Below, one piece after another: positions 15,130 to 24,261 of a stretch of DNA of 64,000 nt. The notes under the pieces were generated by a model. That model searched no databases and had not been told where the DNA came from. It saw nothing but the letters and a program-made list of their open reading frames with translations. Positions within the stretch are counted from its first letter, which is position 1. Each line of letters starts with the position of its first letter. The DNA lies in the NCBI GenBank assembly GCA_002311655.1, contig DBYZ01000019.1:1-64000 (forward strand), in the 5' to 3' direction. The translations under genes and the position numbers were made by a program. The stretch is from Bacteroidales bacterium UBA1173. Lineage in GTDB: Bacteria; Bacteroidota; Bacteroidia; Bacteroidales; F082.

Positions 15130-17403
15130 ATGTATCTGATAGTCAATAAGAAAGAATTAGCACAGGACACCTTTATGATGGAAATAGAAGCGCCTCGTCT
15201 TTCGAGAGCGGCTCTCCCAGGTCAGTTCCTGATTATTAAAATGACAGAAAGAGCTGAGCGTATTCCGCTCACAATCAGTGATAATGACCCTTGGAACGGC
15301 ACCGTGACAATTGTTTTCAAGGCTATCGGAAAATCGACACAGGAAATGGCGAAATATAACGTCGGTGATACTTTCCTCGATGTTGTTGGTCCTCTCGGTC
15401 GTCCTTCGGAGTTCATCCACATGTCGTATGAGGAACGTAAAACCAAACGTTACGTCTTCATCGGCGGCGGTGTGGGTATCGCCCCGATATTCCCACAGGT
15501 GAAATGGCTGTATCACAACGGAGTGAAAGCCGATGTCATCATCGGTGCCCGTACGCACAGCCTCCTCGTCTACGAAGATGAGCTCTCGTCAATGTCGAAT
15601 CTTTACGTCACCACAGATGACGGCACTTCAGAATATAAAGGCCTCGTCACCGACATGCTGCAACGTCTTGTCGACCAAGGCAATCACTATGACGAATGTA
15701 TCGCCATTGGCCCTATGATCATGATGAAGTTTGTGTGCCAGCTCGCACAGAAACTCAACATCAAATGCACCGTGTCAATGAACGCTTTGATGGTCGACGG
15801 TACCGGTATGTGCGGCGCCTGCCGTATCAGCGTGGGCGGACAGACCAAGTTCACATGCGTCGACGGTCCTGAGTTCGACGGCGCTAAAGTCGACTTCGCT
15901 GAGGCTATGAAACGCCAGTCGATGTATAACAACGTGGTCGAGCACAAACAGCTTGAAAACGAAGAGAAAGCAGAAGGTCATAAATGTCATATCGGCGGCA
16001 TCCTCGATGAGCCTCGCGACAAGAAACATCGTGTGAAAATTACAGAGCAAGACCCGCTTGTGCGCGCTCATAACTTCGATGAGGTGTGTCTCGGCTACAC
16101 CGCTGAAGAAGTGGTCGTAGAAGCACAGCGCTGCCTGCAATGCGGTCGTCCTCAATGTGTTACAGGTTGCCCGGTCAATATCAATATCCCTGGATTTATC
16201 AAGAAAGTGGCTGAAGGCGACTTCCGTGCAGCTGCTGAAATCATCGATCAAGATTCGGCTCTTCCGGCTGTCTGCGGTCGTGTCTGTCCGCAGGAGACAC
16301 AGTGCGAGGGCAAGTGCGTGATGGGTGTCAAATTCGAGCCTATCGCCATCGGAAAGCTCGAGCGTTTCGTGGGCGACTGGTCACGCGAGAATAATATCAA
16401 CCTTGTAAAACCTGTCAAGAAGAACGGAAAACGTGTCGCTGTCGTCGGTTCAGGTCCTTCAGGCCTCACATGCGCCAAGGAACTGCTCGTGCGCGGCTAC
16501 GACGTCACGGTGTTCGAGGCTTTGCATGAGTTCGGCGGCGTGTTGGCTTACGGTATCCCTTCGTTCCGTCTGCCGAAAGAGACAGTCGTACGTCATGAGG
16601 TCGAAAACGTGATGCGTCTCGGCGGCCATTTCTTCAAAGACGTGGTCATCGGCCGTACAGCATCAATCGAGTCTCTCATGAAAGACGAGCATTTCGACGC
16701 AGTGTTCATCGGCTCAGGCGCTGGTCTTCCTAAGTTTATGAACATCCCGGGCGAGAACCTCTGCGGCGTCGTCTCGGCAAACGAGTTCCTAACAAGAAAC
16801 AACCTGTTGTTCGCATATAAAGAAGGCTTTGAGACGCCTAACTACGTGGGTAAGAAGGTGGCTGTCGTTGGTGGCGGTAACGTCGCAATGGACGCTGCCC
16901 GTACTGCCTTGCGTCTCGGTGCAGAGGTGCATATCGTGTACCGTCGTTCGGAGGCTGAGCTTCCGGCACGTGCCGAAGAGGTGCATCACGCCAAAGAAGA
17001 AGGCATACAGTTCGACCTTCTCTGCAATCCTGTCGAGATCCTCGGCAACGAAGAAGGCTGGGTCAACGGCATGAAATGTGTCAGAATGGGCCTCGGCGAG
17101 CCTGACGCATCGGGTCGTCGCCGTCCAGTCGAGATCAAAGGCTCGGAGTTTGTCCTCGATGTCGACATGGTCATCATGGCACTCGGTACATCACCTAACC
17201 CGTTGATTTTCAGAACGACACCTGGCTTGAATGCCGATAAACACGGATGTATCATCGCCAACGATAACGGTCGTACCACACGTAACGGAGTGTACGCCGG
17301 TGGTGATGCCGTCAGTGGTGCTGCAACAGTGATCTTGGCAATGGGTGCCGGCAAGAAAGCCGCTAAAGCTATTGACGAATATCTGCATAACGAGATGATG
17401 TAA
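15130..17403 (+). CDS. Fused NfnA-NfnB: NADH-dependent ferredoxin:NADP+ oxidoreductase / glutamate synthase small-subunit-like
   Basis: Protein of 757 residues in two parts. Residues 1-270 are an FNR-like FAD/NAD-binding subunit (NfnA; often annotated as dihydroorotate dehydrogenase B electron-transfer subunit) with RIPLTISDND, GGGVGIAPIFP and a [2Fe-2S] cluster site DGTGMCGACR ... FTC near residues 225-245. From about 300 it is NfnB/GltD-like: [4Fe-4S] cysteines in CLQCGRPQCVTGCPV (from residue 335) and CGRVCPQETQCEGKC, and two Rossmann motifs, VAVVGSGPSGLTCAKE (about 437) and VAVVGGGNVAMDAART (about 578). In separate form these subunits bifurcate electrons between NADPH, NAD+ and ferredoxin. 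Fused versions are common in Bacteroidetes. No glutamate synthase large subunit is nearby, so a redox role is favoured. Confidence 0.9.
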   Translation: MYLIVNKKELAQDTFMMEIEAPRLSRAALPGQFLIIKMTERAERIPLTISDNDPWNGTVTIVFKAIGKSTQEMAKYNVGDTFLDVVGPLGRPSEFIHMSYEERKTKRYVFIGGGVGIAPIFPQVKWLYHNGVKADVIIGARTHSLLVYEDELSSMSNLYVTTDDGTSEYKGLVTDMLQRLVDQGNHYDECIAIGPMIMMKFVCQLAQKLNIKCTVSMNALMVDGTGMCGACRISVGGQTKFTCVDGPEFDGAKVDFAEAMKRQSMYNNVVEHKQLENEEKAEGHKCHIGGILDEPRDKKHRVKITEQDPLVRAHNFDEVCLGYTAEEVVVEAQRCLQCGRPQCVTGCPVNINIPGFIKKVAEGDFRAAAEIIDQDSALPAVCGRVCPQETQCEGKCVMGVKFEPIAIGKLERFVGDWSRENNINLVKPVKKNGKRVAVVGSGPSGLTCAKELLVRGYDVTVFEALHEFGGVLAYGIPSFRLPKETVVRHEVENVMRLGGHFFKDVVIGRTASIESLMKDEHFDAVFIGSGAGLPKFMNIPGENLCGVVSANEFLTRNNLLFAYKEGFETPNYVGKKVAVVGGGNVAMDAARTALRLGAEVHIVYRRSEAELPARAEEVHHAKEEGIQFDLLCNPVEILGNEEGWVNGMKCVRMGLGEPDASGRRRPVEIKGSEFVLDVDMVIMALGTSPNPLIFRTTPGLNADKHGCIIANDNGRTTRNGVYAGGDAVSGAATVILAMGAGKKAAKAIDEYLHNEMM

Positions 17404-17404
17404 T

Positions 17405-18127
17405 ATGAGAAAGTTTTTTGTAACCGTCTTATTATCAATCTTTTGTGTTGCGGGTTATGCCCAAACAATGGATAAAGTTAGTATGGTCGGCAGACCTGAC
17501 GGTGACTTCGTTCATGAAAACAATGGCGTGAAAGTTTACGGTAAAGTGCTGGACGGTAAAAAGTCCGGCACTTGGACCGAAACATATGCCAACACTGAGA
17601 TTCCTCATTTTATCATCCAATTCGTCGAAAACAACAGAGAAGGCTTGTATCTTGAGTTTGACAAACAGGGCGCTATCGTCAAAAAAGTCGAATATAAAAA
17701 CAACGTGATGGACGGCTCTTATCTAAGATTTAAGAACGCTGTCCTGATGGAACGCATTGGTTATAAGGAAGGTAAGAAAAACGGCGAGTCTACAATTTAT
17801 TACGACAAAGGTACCGTGATGGAGACCTCAACCTTCAAGGACGGCAACCGTGATGGCGTTACTATTTGGTATGCCAACAAAGATAAGACGCAAGGTGAGA
17901 TGGTCGCCATGTATACCTACAAAGACGGAAAATTTGAAGGTTTGCAGGAGACTTATTATGAAGATGGCAAGTTGAAGACACAGAAGATGTTTGCTGACAA
18001 CGTCCAAAACGGTCCGTCATATGAGTTTTATGAGGATGGCAGCATCAAATCAGAAGCCAACTTCAAAAACGGCGAACAAAAAGGAAAGACGAAAGAATAT
18101 CCTCAAGGAAAGAAATTTTTGAAATAA
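17405..18127 (+). CDS. Secreted MORN-2 repeat protein (YwqK-like)
   Basis: Protein of 240 residues with signal peptide MRKFFVTVLLSIFCVAGYAQ and at least six MORN-2-type repeats of the form DGKxxGxxxxYYxxG: DGKKSGTWTETY, EGKKNGESTIYYDKG, DGNRDGVTIWY, DGKFEGLQETYYEDGKL, NGPSYEFYEDGSI and NGEQKGKTKEY. Such proteins are often labelled YwqK antitoxins, but there is no toxin partner here; the repeats probably form a beta-sheet surface in the periplasm or outer membrane. It starts 1 bp after the nfn stop codon, so it is read from the nfn transcript. No link to electron transfer is evident. Confidence 0.8.
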   Translation: MRKFFVTVLLSIFCVAGYAQTMDKVSMVGRPDGDFVHENNGVKVYGKVLDGKKSGTWTETYANTEIPHFIIQFVENNREGLYLEFDKQGAIVKKVEYKNNVMDGSYLRFKNAVLMERIGYKEGKKNGESTIYYDKGTVMETSTFKDGNRDGVTIWYANKDKTQGEMVAMYTYKDGKFEGLQETYYEDGKLKTQKMFADNVQNGPSYEFYEDGSIKSEANFKNGEQKGKTKEYPQGKKFLK

Positions 18128-18138
18128 TCACTTCCTCT

Positions 18139-18178
18139 TGTCATTTCGACCGAAGCGAAGCGTAGTGGAGAAATCTCA
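18139..18178 (+). repeat. TCATTTCGA-family dispersed repeat
   Basis: TGTCATTTCGACCGAAGCG, then AAGCGTAGTGGAGAAATCTC. Related copies lie at 26140-26169 and as two inverted arms at 45180-45291. Its 3' end forms the left arm of a terminator. Confidence 0.75.
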
Positions 18179-18206
18179 TATAATTAATGTGGGATTTCTT
18201 TTTTTA
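18169..18206 (+). terminator. Terminator formed partly by the dispersed repeat
   Basis: AGAAATCTCA (18169-18178) pairs with TGGGATTTCT (18190-18199), with one wobble, and is followed by seven T. It ends the nfn-MORN transcript. Confidence 0.65.
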
Positions 18207-18236
18207 TAAAATTGTTTATTATTTAGAAAAAAAGTG

Positions 18237-18244
18237 TAATTTTG
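18237..18244 (+). promoter_or_regulatory. -7 box (TAATTTTG) of the B12 uptake operon
   Basis: Exact TAnnTTTG, placed directly before the cobalamin riboswitch so that transcription starts at its 5' edge. Confidence 0.55.
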
Positions 18245-18247
18245 CAT

Positions 18248-18412
18248 CGGTTTCAGGTGCCAACATAAGGCCAAACAGGGAATCGGGTGAGAACCCCGGA
18301 CAGTTCCCGCTGCTGTAAACTCTCGCAGCGCCCGCAGATGTCACTGTTTATCCCATATAAACGGGAAGACGCCGGCGTAAGGAGTGAGTCAGAAGACCTG
18401 CCTGAAATCGAA
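18248..18412 (+). promoter_or_regulatory. Cobalamin riboswitch
   Basis: The conserved core is easily read: a GGTTTCAGGTGCC start, GGGAATCGGGTGAGAACCCC, then GACAGTTCCCGCTGCTGTAA (the B12 box region), a variable stem CCCGCAGATG ... , and the closing GAGTCAGAAGACCTGCC with CCTGAAA. These elements match the adenosylcobalamin-binding class. It sits 49-213 bases before the btuB start with its own promoter. No T-run follows, so control is probably at translation initiation, as is usual in Bacteroidetes. High B12 should repress the two genes downstream. Confidence 0.95.
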
Positions 18413-18460
18413 GACATTTGAGACTTTCGGGATAAGAGTCGGTCAGAAATTCAGGTTAAA

Positions 18461-20350
18461 ATGAAGAAATTGTTTGTATTACTGTTTCTTGTTGTTTCCT
18501 TTGCCGCCATGGCACAGGATACGATAGTGCTGCAGTCTGTCGAGGTGAGCGACTATGCCATACGTCGCAACCAGGCGGAAACGGCAATGGAACGTAAAAT
18601 GGACACCGCTCTGCTCAAACGTCTCAACACCATCACGATGTCGCAGCTGCTCATTCAGCACAGCCCCGTCTTCATCAAGACATACGGACCAGGTGGAGTC
18701 GCAACTGCTTCATTTAGAGGCACCACAGCGAGTCACACACTCGTGTTGTGGAACGGTTTCCAACTCAATGCCCCGACACTGGGACAGGTCGATTTCAGCA
18801 CCATACCGGTGTTTATGACCGAACAGGTGGCACTGAAGTGGGGTAGTGGCACGTCGGCAAACAGCGGCGGACTCGGTGGTGTTATCAACATTGAGAACAC
18901 TCAGCACTTCGGGGAAGGCTTAATCCTCGATCTGAAACAGACATACGGCAGTTTCAATTCCTTCGGCTCTTACATTACTGCCGGTTATTCATGGGCGAGT
19001 CACCTGTTGCGGGTGAAGGCTTATCGTACCTCGAGCGACAACGACTTCGAGTACAACAACATAGGCGTAATCCCGCATCAGGTGATGAAGCAAAAAAATG
19101 GCGAGTTCGTCGATTACGGTCTCATGCCGGAATATCAGTGGCGTTTCCGTAACTCGTTGATAACCATCGTGTCGTGGAACCAGTGGAGCGACCGTAACTG
19201 CCCGCAAATCATGCCGAATGTAAACAATAGCAGCACAAAAGAATATACCGAAAACGGCTATTCGAGAAACTTCATTTCTTACAAAACATATTGGCAGACA
19301 GGTAAAATTGAGATTAAATCAGCGTATTTCTACGAGAAACAGCATTATTTCCTTGAATCTTACACAGATATCGGCACTCCGGTGACAAAAATCAATTCTA
19401 TCAACGACGCCAACGTCTTCCACCAAATCATCGATCTAAACCAGGATGTGTATAAGTCATGGAAGCTAAACGCGAAGGTGCAGTGGGACCATGAGCAGGT
19501 GTCTTCGAACAACTATGATGGCATAAAAGACCGCGACATCATGTCGTTTTATGCCGCTATGACTGGTAAGTTGCTGAAACCATTGGACTTACGTCTTACT
19601 CTGCGTAACGATTTGGTCGACTGGGTGTCAGCGGGTTTCTTCCCTACAGCGACGTTGTCATATAGCTGTATTTTTGTCAAAGGCTTGAAAATCAACGTGG
19701 GATACAGCCATAATTATAGAAATCCGAGTTTGAATGATTTGTATTGGAATCCTGGCGGAAATCCGGACTTGAGACCTGAAAACGGCAAGACCGTTGACGG
19801 AAATTTGGCGTTTTTGAAAAAAATCGGACGTTTTTCGTTGGAAAGCCAAGTGGGAGCATATTATTCTGAGGTTAAAGACTGGATTCAGTGGGTGCCTACT
19901 ACATACCGCTACTGGGTGCCGGAAAATGTCGCTACAGTCATCGCTTATGGCTCTGAGGTGCATTTGAAATTGAATTACAACATATATCATTGTAAATTCA
20001 CGGTTTCTGGAAATTATGTCTACAGCCACACCACCGACGAAAGCGGTCAGCAGTTGATTTATATCCCATGGCATCATGCCAACGCCTTCGCTGAAGCGCG
20101 ATGGAAGATGTTGTATCTGAATTATACTATGGAATATTCCGGTGAGCGCAAGACATCTATGAATGCCAATGAATTCTATGGATTCAGACTTTTGCCGTAC
20201 ACCTTGCATCATGTAGCAATAGGAGCGCAGGTGCGTAGATTTAATGTCGAGTTTAAAATCAACAATCTGACAGATGTGGATTACATGGCGGTTCTATGGC
20301 GCGCCATGCCTGGAAGAAGTTTTGAAATTAGTTTAAATTATAAATTATGA
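18461..20350 (+). CDS. btuB: TonB-dependent outer-membrane receptor, probable vitamin B12 transporter
   Basis: Outer-membrane protein of 629 residues with signal peptide MKKLFVLLFLVVSFAAMA, a plug domain (LNTITMSQLLIQHSPVFIKTYGPGGVATASFRGTTASHTLVLWNG is the region around residues 55-100, given here in family terms) and a 22-strand barrel ending in the aromatic-type C-terminus SFEISLNYKL. The cobalamin riboswitch directly upstream and the BtuG-like gene downstream identify B12 or another corrinoid as the substrate. The stop overlaps the start of the next gene by 4 bp (ATGA). Energy would come from TonB-ExbBD, encoded elsewhere. Confidence 0.9.
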   Translation: MKKLFVLLFLVVSFAAMAQDTIVLQSVEVSDYAIRRNQAETAMERKMDTALLKRLNTITMSQLLIQHSPVFIKTYGPGGVATASFRGTTASHTLVLWNGFQLNAPTLGQVDFSTIPVFMTEQVALKWGSGTSANSGGLGGVINIENTQHFGEGLILDLKQTYGSFNSFGSYITAGYSWASHLLRVKAYRTSSDNDFEYNNIGVIPHQVMKQKNGEFVDYGLMPEYQWRFRNSLITIVSWNQWSDRNCPQIMPNVNNSSTKEYTENGYSRNFISYKTYWQTGKIEIKSAYFYEKQHYFLESYTDIGTPVTKINSINDANVFHQIIDLNQDVYKSWKLNAKVQWDHEQVSSNNYDGIKDRDIMSFYAAMTGKLLKPLDLRLTLRNDLVDWVSAGFFPTATLSYSCIFVKGLKINVGYSHNYRNPSLNDLYWNPGGNPDLRPENGKTVDGNLAFLKKIGRFSLESQVGAYYSEVKDWIQWVPTTYRYWVPENVATVIAYGSEVHLKLNYNIYHCKFTVSGNYVYSHTTDESGQQLIYIPWHHANAFAEARWKMLYLNYTMEYSGERKTSMNANEFYGFRLLPYTLHHVAIGAQVRRFNVEFKINNLTDVDYMAVLWRAMPGRSFEISLNYKL

Positions 20351-21414
20351 GAAAGAGACTGTTTTTAATGTTGTTTGTTGCTGTAGTGGCTTTTGCCTCA
20401 TGCAGCAAGAAGAAAGAAACACCGCAGCCTGCACCGGCACAGACTACAAAAGGGTTGTTTGTCTTGAACGAAGGTACGTTTACCTATGCCAACGCGTCGC
20501 TTTCGTTTTACAATTTTGACAAAAATGAGGTCGAGAACAATTTGTTTTTCAGAGCAAATAACGCTCCAATAGGCGATGTCGGACAATCGCTTACACTTAT
20601 CGGTGACGATTTGTACATCGTTGTCAACAACAGTAAGTATATTTATAAAGTTGACGCAAAGTCAATAGTGTATAAGGCTAAAATCGAAGGTTTCACATCT
20701 CCAAGATATATGCTTCAGGTCAGCGATGACAAAGCTTATGTCTCAGATCTCGTGAGCACGGGTTTCTGGGTGCTTAATCTCAATGATTTGAGTAAGACTT
20801 TCGTTGAGACAGGCAACACTACCGAGGCTATGGTTAAGGTCGGTGATGAGGTGTTTATGTCAAATTGGTCGAATTACTATACTTCAAGTGAAACTTCAAA
20901 TAACACTATTCAAGTTGTTGAATATGTGAATAATACGCTTGTCGATGAAATAGAAGTGGCGAAAGAACCTAACGCTATGGTTGTCGATAAAAACAATCAC
21001 ATTTGGGTTTCATGCAGTGGCGATTATATGCCACCATGCGAGCCTTCGATTTTCTGCATCGACGCTGCGACACATCAGGTGATTCGTCGTTTCGATTTGG
21101 CTGAAGGCAGTTATCCGAGCGGTATGGCAATTGACGGGGCCGGAGAGAACATCTTCTTCATGAACGGCGGCTACGGCACTCTCAATGTTTATAAGATGTC
21201 GGTTGATGCCACGGAAATCCCTGAAACACCTTTTATTACATCGGAGAGCAAGGTGTTTTACAACTTGAAAGTCAATCCGCAGAATGGCGATATTTATCTC
21301 ACAGATGCCAAGAATTACGTCGTAAACGGCGATCTTTTGCGCTATTCTGCCGACGGAACGTTCCTTGCGTCCTTCGAACTCGGCATAATCCCGAGCTATA
21401 TGCTTTTCAATTAA
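20347..21414 (+). CDS. btuG: Surface lipoprotein with YncE-like beta-propeller, probable B12-binding BtuG
   Basis: Lipoprotein of 355 residues: signal MRKRLFLMLFVAVVAFAS with the lipobox cysteine in FASCSKKKE, then a propeller-like repeat protein (GLFVLNEGTFTYANASLSFY, GDDLYIVVNNSKYIYKVD, PRYMLQVSDDKAYVSDL, PNAMVVDKNNHIWVSCSG). It belongs to the DUF5074/YncE type. In Bacteroides, BtuG proteins of this kind sit on the cell surface, bind B12 very tightly and hand it to BtuB. The ATGA overlap with btuB and the shared riboswitch support the same job here. The exact assignment is by fold and context. Confidence 0.85.
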   Translation: MRKRLFLMLFVAVVAFASCSKKKETPQPAPAQTTKGLFVLNEGTFTYANASLSFYNFDKNEVENNLFFRANNAPIGDVGQSLTLIGDDLYIVVNNSKYIYKVDAKSIVYKAKIEGFTSPRYMLQVSDDKAYVSDLVSTGFWVLNLNDLSKTFVETGNTTEAMVKVGDEVFMSNWSNYYTSSETSNNTIQVVEYVNNTLVDEIEVAKEPNAMVVDKNNHIWVSCSGDYMPPCEPSIFCIDAATHQVIRRFDLAEGSYPSGMAIDGAGENIFFMNGGYGTLNVYKMSVDATEIPETPFITSESKVFYNLKVNPQNGDIYLTDAKNYVVNGDLLRYSADGTFLASFELGIIPSYMLFN

Positions 21415-21432
21415 TATAATCCTAATTTGCTC

Positions 21433-21469
21433 GAGAACCACTCTTCCAAGGGGTGGTTCTCTTTTTTTT
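21433..21469 (+). terminator. Terminator of the B12 uptake operon
   Basis: GAGAACCACTC and GGGTGGTTCTC form an 11-bp stem with one wobble, followed by eight T, 18 bp after the btuG stop. Confidence 0.85.
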
Positions 21470-21540
21470 ATGTTCTAGCTCTGCGAGATCCGTTTGCTTT
21501 AGCGAACAAAATCCTTTGTAAGTTTTGTGAAAGAACAATT

Positions 21541-21567
21541 TCTGCGTTTTCTGCGATATCTGCGAGA
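21541..21567 (+). repeat. Nonamer tandem repeat (TCTGCGnnn x3)
   Basis: Three 9-bp units, TCTGCGTTT, TCTGCGATA and TCTGCGAGA, in the gap before frdC. Comparable 9-bp arrays are at 36312-36338 and inside murD at 55392-55418. Apart from this array, the terminator and the promoter, nothing else is seen in the gap 21415-21616. Confidence 0.6.
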
Positions 21568-21584
21568 GAATAAAAAATTTTTTG

Positions 21585-21592
21585 TATTTTTG
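21585..21592 (+). promoter_or_regulatory. -7 box (TATTTTTG) of the frd operon
   Basis: Exact TAnnTTTG, 24 bp before the frdC start codon. Confidence 0.5.
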
Positions 21593-21616
21593 TAGCTTGT
21601 ATTTAAAACTCCTGTC

Positions 21617-22270
21617 ATGGACAAAAAAGGTCTCTCATCAATCACGAAAAAGCTAATAATGGCTGTCTCTGGCGGCGGCCTCGTATTCTTCCTGCTGTTT
21701 CACGGCGCAATGAATGTCGTATCCATTTTCTCGGAAGACGGCTATCGTTGGATATGCGAGTTTCTCGGCGCTAACTGGTACGCCATAGTCGGAACAATAG
21801 GTCTGGCTGTGTTGACGGCCTTGCATCTCATCTATGCCTTTATCCTGTCATACCAAAACTTCAAGGCGCGTGGACGTCAGCGTTATGCTGTCAACGAACG
21901 TCCTGAAGGCGTGTCATGGGCATCGAAAAATATGCTCGCTCTCGGCGCTTTCATCTTGTTCGGACTCGCGTTTCATCTTTATGACTTCTGGTCGAAGATG
22001 CAGCTCGCGGAGATAAAAGGCAACGCGCCGGTGGACGGCATCGACCAGATAAAATTCATCTTCTCGAACAACTATTTCAGCGTCATGTACCTGCTCTGGC
22101 TCGTCGCGATATGGTTCCATCTCTCACACGGAATCGCCAGCGTGATGCAGTCGATAGGATGGAGCAACCATGTGTGGCAACGTCGCATAGAATTCCTCGG
22201 AAACTTCTTCGCTACCATCATCGTGTTGATGTTTGTATCTGTTGTAATTTATTATTGGATAATCATTTAA
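21617..22270 (+). CDS. frdC: Fumarate reductase / succinate dehydrogenase cytochrome b subunit
   Basis: Integral membrane protein of 217 residues with five hydrophobic segments (for example LIMAVSGGGLVFFLLFHGAM, AIVGTIGLAVLTALHLIYAF and FFATIIVLMFVSVVIYYWII). Histidines that can bind haem b are seen in FLLFHGAMN, TALHLIYAF, FGLAFHLYDF and WFHLSHGIASV. This is the single-anchor diheme type (SdhC/FrdC of the Bacteroides and Wolinella kind), which passes electrons between menaquinol and the Fe-S subunit. It is the first gene of a frdCAB operon; frdA follows after 34 bp. Confidence 0.92.
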   Translation: MDKKGLSSITKKLIMAVSGGGLVFFLLFHGAMNVVSIFSEDGYRWICEFLGANWYAIVGTIGLAVLTALHLIYAFILSYQNFKARGRQRYAVNERPEGVSWASKNMLALGAFILFGLAFHLYDFWSKMQLAEIKGNAPVDGIDQIKFIFSNNYFSVMYLLWLVAIWFHLSHGIASVMQSIGWSNHVWQRRIEFLGNFFATIIVLMFVSVVIYYWIII

Positions 22271-22304
22271 AAACATTTACTTAAAGTAATACTTTAATAT
22301 ACAA

Positions 22305-24239
22305 ATGGAACTTAATTCTAAGATACCGACAGGTCCTTTGGCGGAAAAATGGACCAAATATAAGACCGAGCAGAAGCTGGTGAACCCCGCCAACAAGCGT
22401 AAGCTCGACATCATCGTTATCGGTACAGGTTTGGCTGGAGCTTCGGCAGCAGCGTCGTTTGGTGAACTGGGTTTCAACGTCAAGGTGTTCTGCATTCAGG
22501 ACAGCCCTCGTCGCGCCCACAGCATAGCTGCTCAAGGCGGAATCAACGCGGCGAAGAACTATCCTAACGACGGCGACAGCGTTCAACGTCTGTTCAACGA
22601 CACTATCAAGGGTGGTGACTACCGTGCACGTGAGGCTAATGTCTATCGTCTCGCAGAGGTCAGCAACAGCATTATCGACCAATGTGTGGCGCAAGGCGTA
22701 CCGTTTGCCCGCGATTATAGCGGACTGCTTGCCAACCGTTCTTTCGGTGGCGCTCAGGTGTCGAGGACGTTTTACGCTAAGGGTCAGACCGGTCAACAGC
22801 TGCTTTTAGGCGCTTACGGGGCTCTCAGCAAGGAGATAGAGAAGGGGACGGTGAAAATGTATGCCCGTCGTGAGATGATGGATGTAGTGGTCGTAGATGG
22901 CCGCGCAAGAGGTGTTATAGTGCGAAACCTCGTCACCGGAGAGCTTGAGAGATATTCGGCGCATGCCGTCGTCGTCGCTTCAGGCGGCTACGGACGCGTG
23001 TTCTTCCTGTCAACAAATGCTATGTCGTCGAACGGCTCGGCTATATGGCAATGCTATAAAAAAGGCGCCTGCATGGCAAATCCTTGCTTCACGCAGATTC
23101 ACCCTACATGTATCCCTGTTCACGGCGATTACCAGTCGAAACTGACGCTGATGAGCGAGTCGCTGCGTAACGACGGTCGTATCTGGGTGCCTAAAGACGC
23201 TGAAAAAGCCCGTCTTCTCCGTGAAGGCAAGATAAAAGCCACAGATATCCCTGAAGAGGAACGCGACTACTACCTCGAACGTCGCTATCCTTCGTTCGGA
23301 AACCTTGTCCCTCGTGATGTGGCGTCTCGCGCTGCAAAGGAACGCTGCGATGCCGGATACGGCGTCAACAACACTGGCCGTGCCGTGTATCTCGACTTTA
23401 GCAATGCTATCCAACGTCTTGGTCGTCAAGCAGTTGAAGAGAAATATGGCAACCTCTTCGAGATGTATGAACGCATCGTCGACGAGAATCCTTACGTCAC
23501 CCCGATGATGATTTATCCTGCCGTTCACTATACCATGGGCGGTCTCTGGGTCGACTACGAACTGCAAACCACTGTCAAAGGTCTGTTCGCTGCTGGCGAG
23601 GCTAACTTCTCCGACCATGGAGCCAATCGTCTCGGAGCTTCCGCATTGATGCAGGGCCTCTCTGACGGTTATTTCGTGCTGCCATACACCATGCAAAACT
23701 ATCTCGCTGACCAGATCAACGTGCCGCATATCAGTACAGATTTGAAAGAATTCGACGAGGCGGAAAACGCTGTGCGTCAGAAGATTACAAAGATTTTGTC
23801 TATAAATGGCGATACTACTGTCGACATGATTCACCGCCGTCTGGGACATATCATGTGGGAGAAAGTCGGCATGTCGCGCACCGAACAGAGCCTAAAGGAT
23901 GCTATCGATGAAATCAAAGCCCTGAGAACCGAATTTTGGCAGAAGGTGAAGGTGCCGAACGTCGATGGCATGAACACCGAGCTTGAAAAAGCCTTGCGTG
24001 TCGCTGATTTCCTCGAGATGGGCGAACTCATCGCACGTGATGCTTTGATGCGTAACGAGTCGTGCGGTGGTCACTTCCGTGCGGAATATCAGACTCCTGA
24101 CGGCGAGGCGATGCGCGATGACGAACATTATGCCTTTGTCGCTGCCTACGAATTTCAAGGTGTTGATAATGAGCCACTTCTTCATAAAGAAGAACTCAAA
24201 TTTGAGAATGTTGAACTGAAACAAAGAAATTATAAATAG
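22305..24239 (+). CDS. frdA: Fumarate reductase / succinate dehydrogenase flavoprotein subunit
   Basis: Protein of 644 residues. FAD-binding motif IVIGTGLAGASAAASF at the N-terminus; the histidine that carries covalent FAD lies in RAHSIAAQGGINAA; substrate-site residues are in FTQIHPTCIPVHGDY and the SESLRNDGRIWVP line; the C-terminal FAD segment is ANRLGASALMQGL. It reduces fumarate to succinate with electrons from FrdB. In anaerobic Bacteroidales this is the terminal step of the succinate branch and supports menaquinol-linked energy conservation. It lies between frdC and frdB as in other Bacteroidetes. Confidence 0.95.
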   Translation: MELNSKIPTGPLAEKWTKYKTEQKLVNPANKRKLDIIVIGTGLAGASAAASFGELGFNVKVFCIQDSPRRAHSIAAQGGINAAKNYPNDGDSVQRLFNDTIKGGDYRAREANVYRLAEVSNSIIDQCVAQGVPFARDYSGLLANRSFGGAQVSRTFYAKGQTGQQLLLGAYGALSKEIEKGTVKMYARREMMDVVVVDGRARGVIVRNLVTGELERYSAHAVVVASGGYGRVFFLSTNAMSSNGSAIWQCYKKGACMANPCFTQIHPTCIPVHGDYQSKLTLMSESLRNDGRIWVPKDAEKARLLREGKIKATDIPEEERDYYLERRYPSFGNLVPRDVASRAAKERCDAGYGVNNTGRAVYLDFSNAIQRLGRQAVEEKYGNLFEMYERIVDENPYVTPMMIYPAVHYTMGGLWVDYELQTTVKGLFAAGEANFSDHGANRLGASALMQGLSDGYFVLPYTMQNYLADQINVPHISTDLKEFDEAENAVRQKITKILSINGDTTVDMIHRRLGHIMWEKVGMSRTEQSLKDAIDEIKALRTEFWQKVKVPNVDGMNTELEKALRVADFLEMGELIARDALMRNESCGGHFRAEYQTPDGEAMRDDEHYAFVAAYEFQGVDNEPLLHKEELKFENVELKQRNYK

Positions 24240-24261
24240 TTTCTCCCGTAAGAAAAAAATT

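Noticed and set aside
15130..17403. Dihydroorotate dehydrogenase subunit or glutamate synthase as the main function
   Set aside because: No pyrD or gltB is adjacent, and the fusion order matches NfnA-NfnB.
17405..18127. YwqK-type antitoxin of a toxin-antitoxin pair
   Set aside because: It has a signal peptide and no toxin gene beside it; MORN-2 repeats alone do not show an antitoxin role.
23010..23849. Minus-strand frame of 279 residues inside frdA
   Set aside because: It is a shadow of the well-supported FrdA frame and shows no motif.
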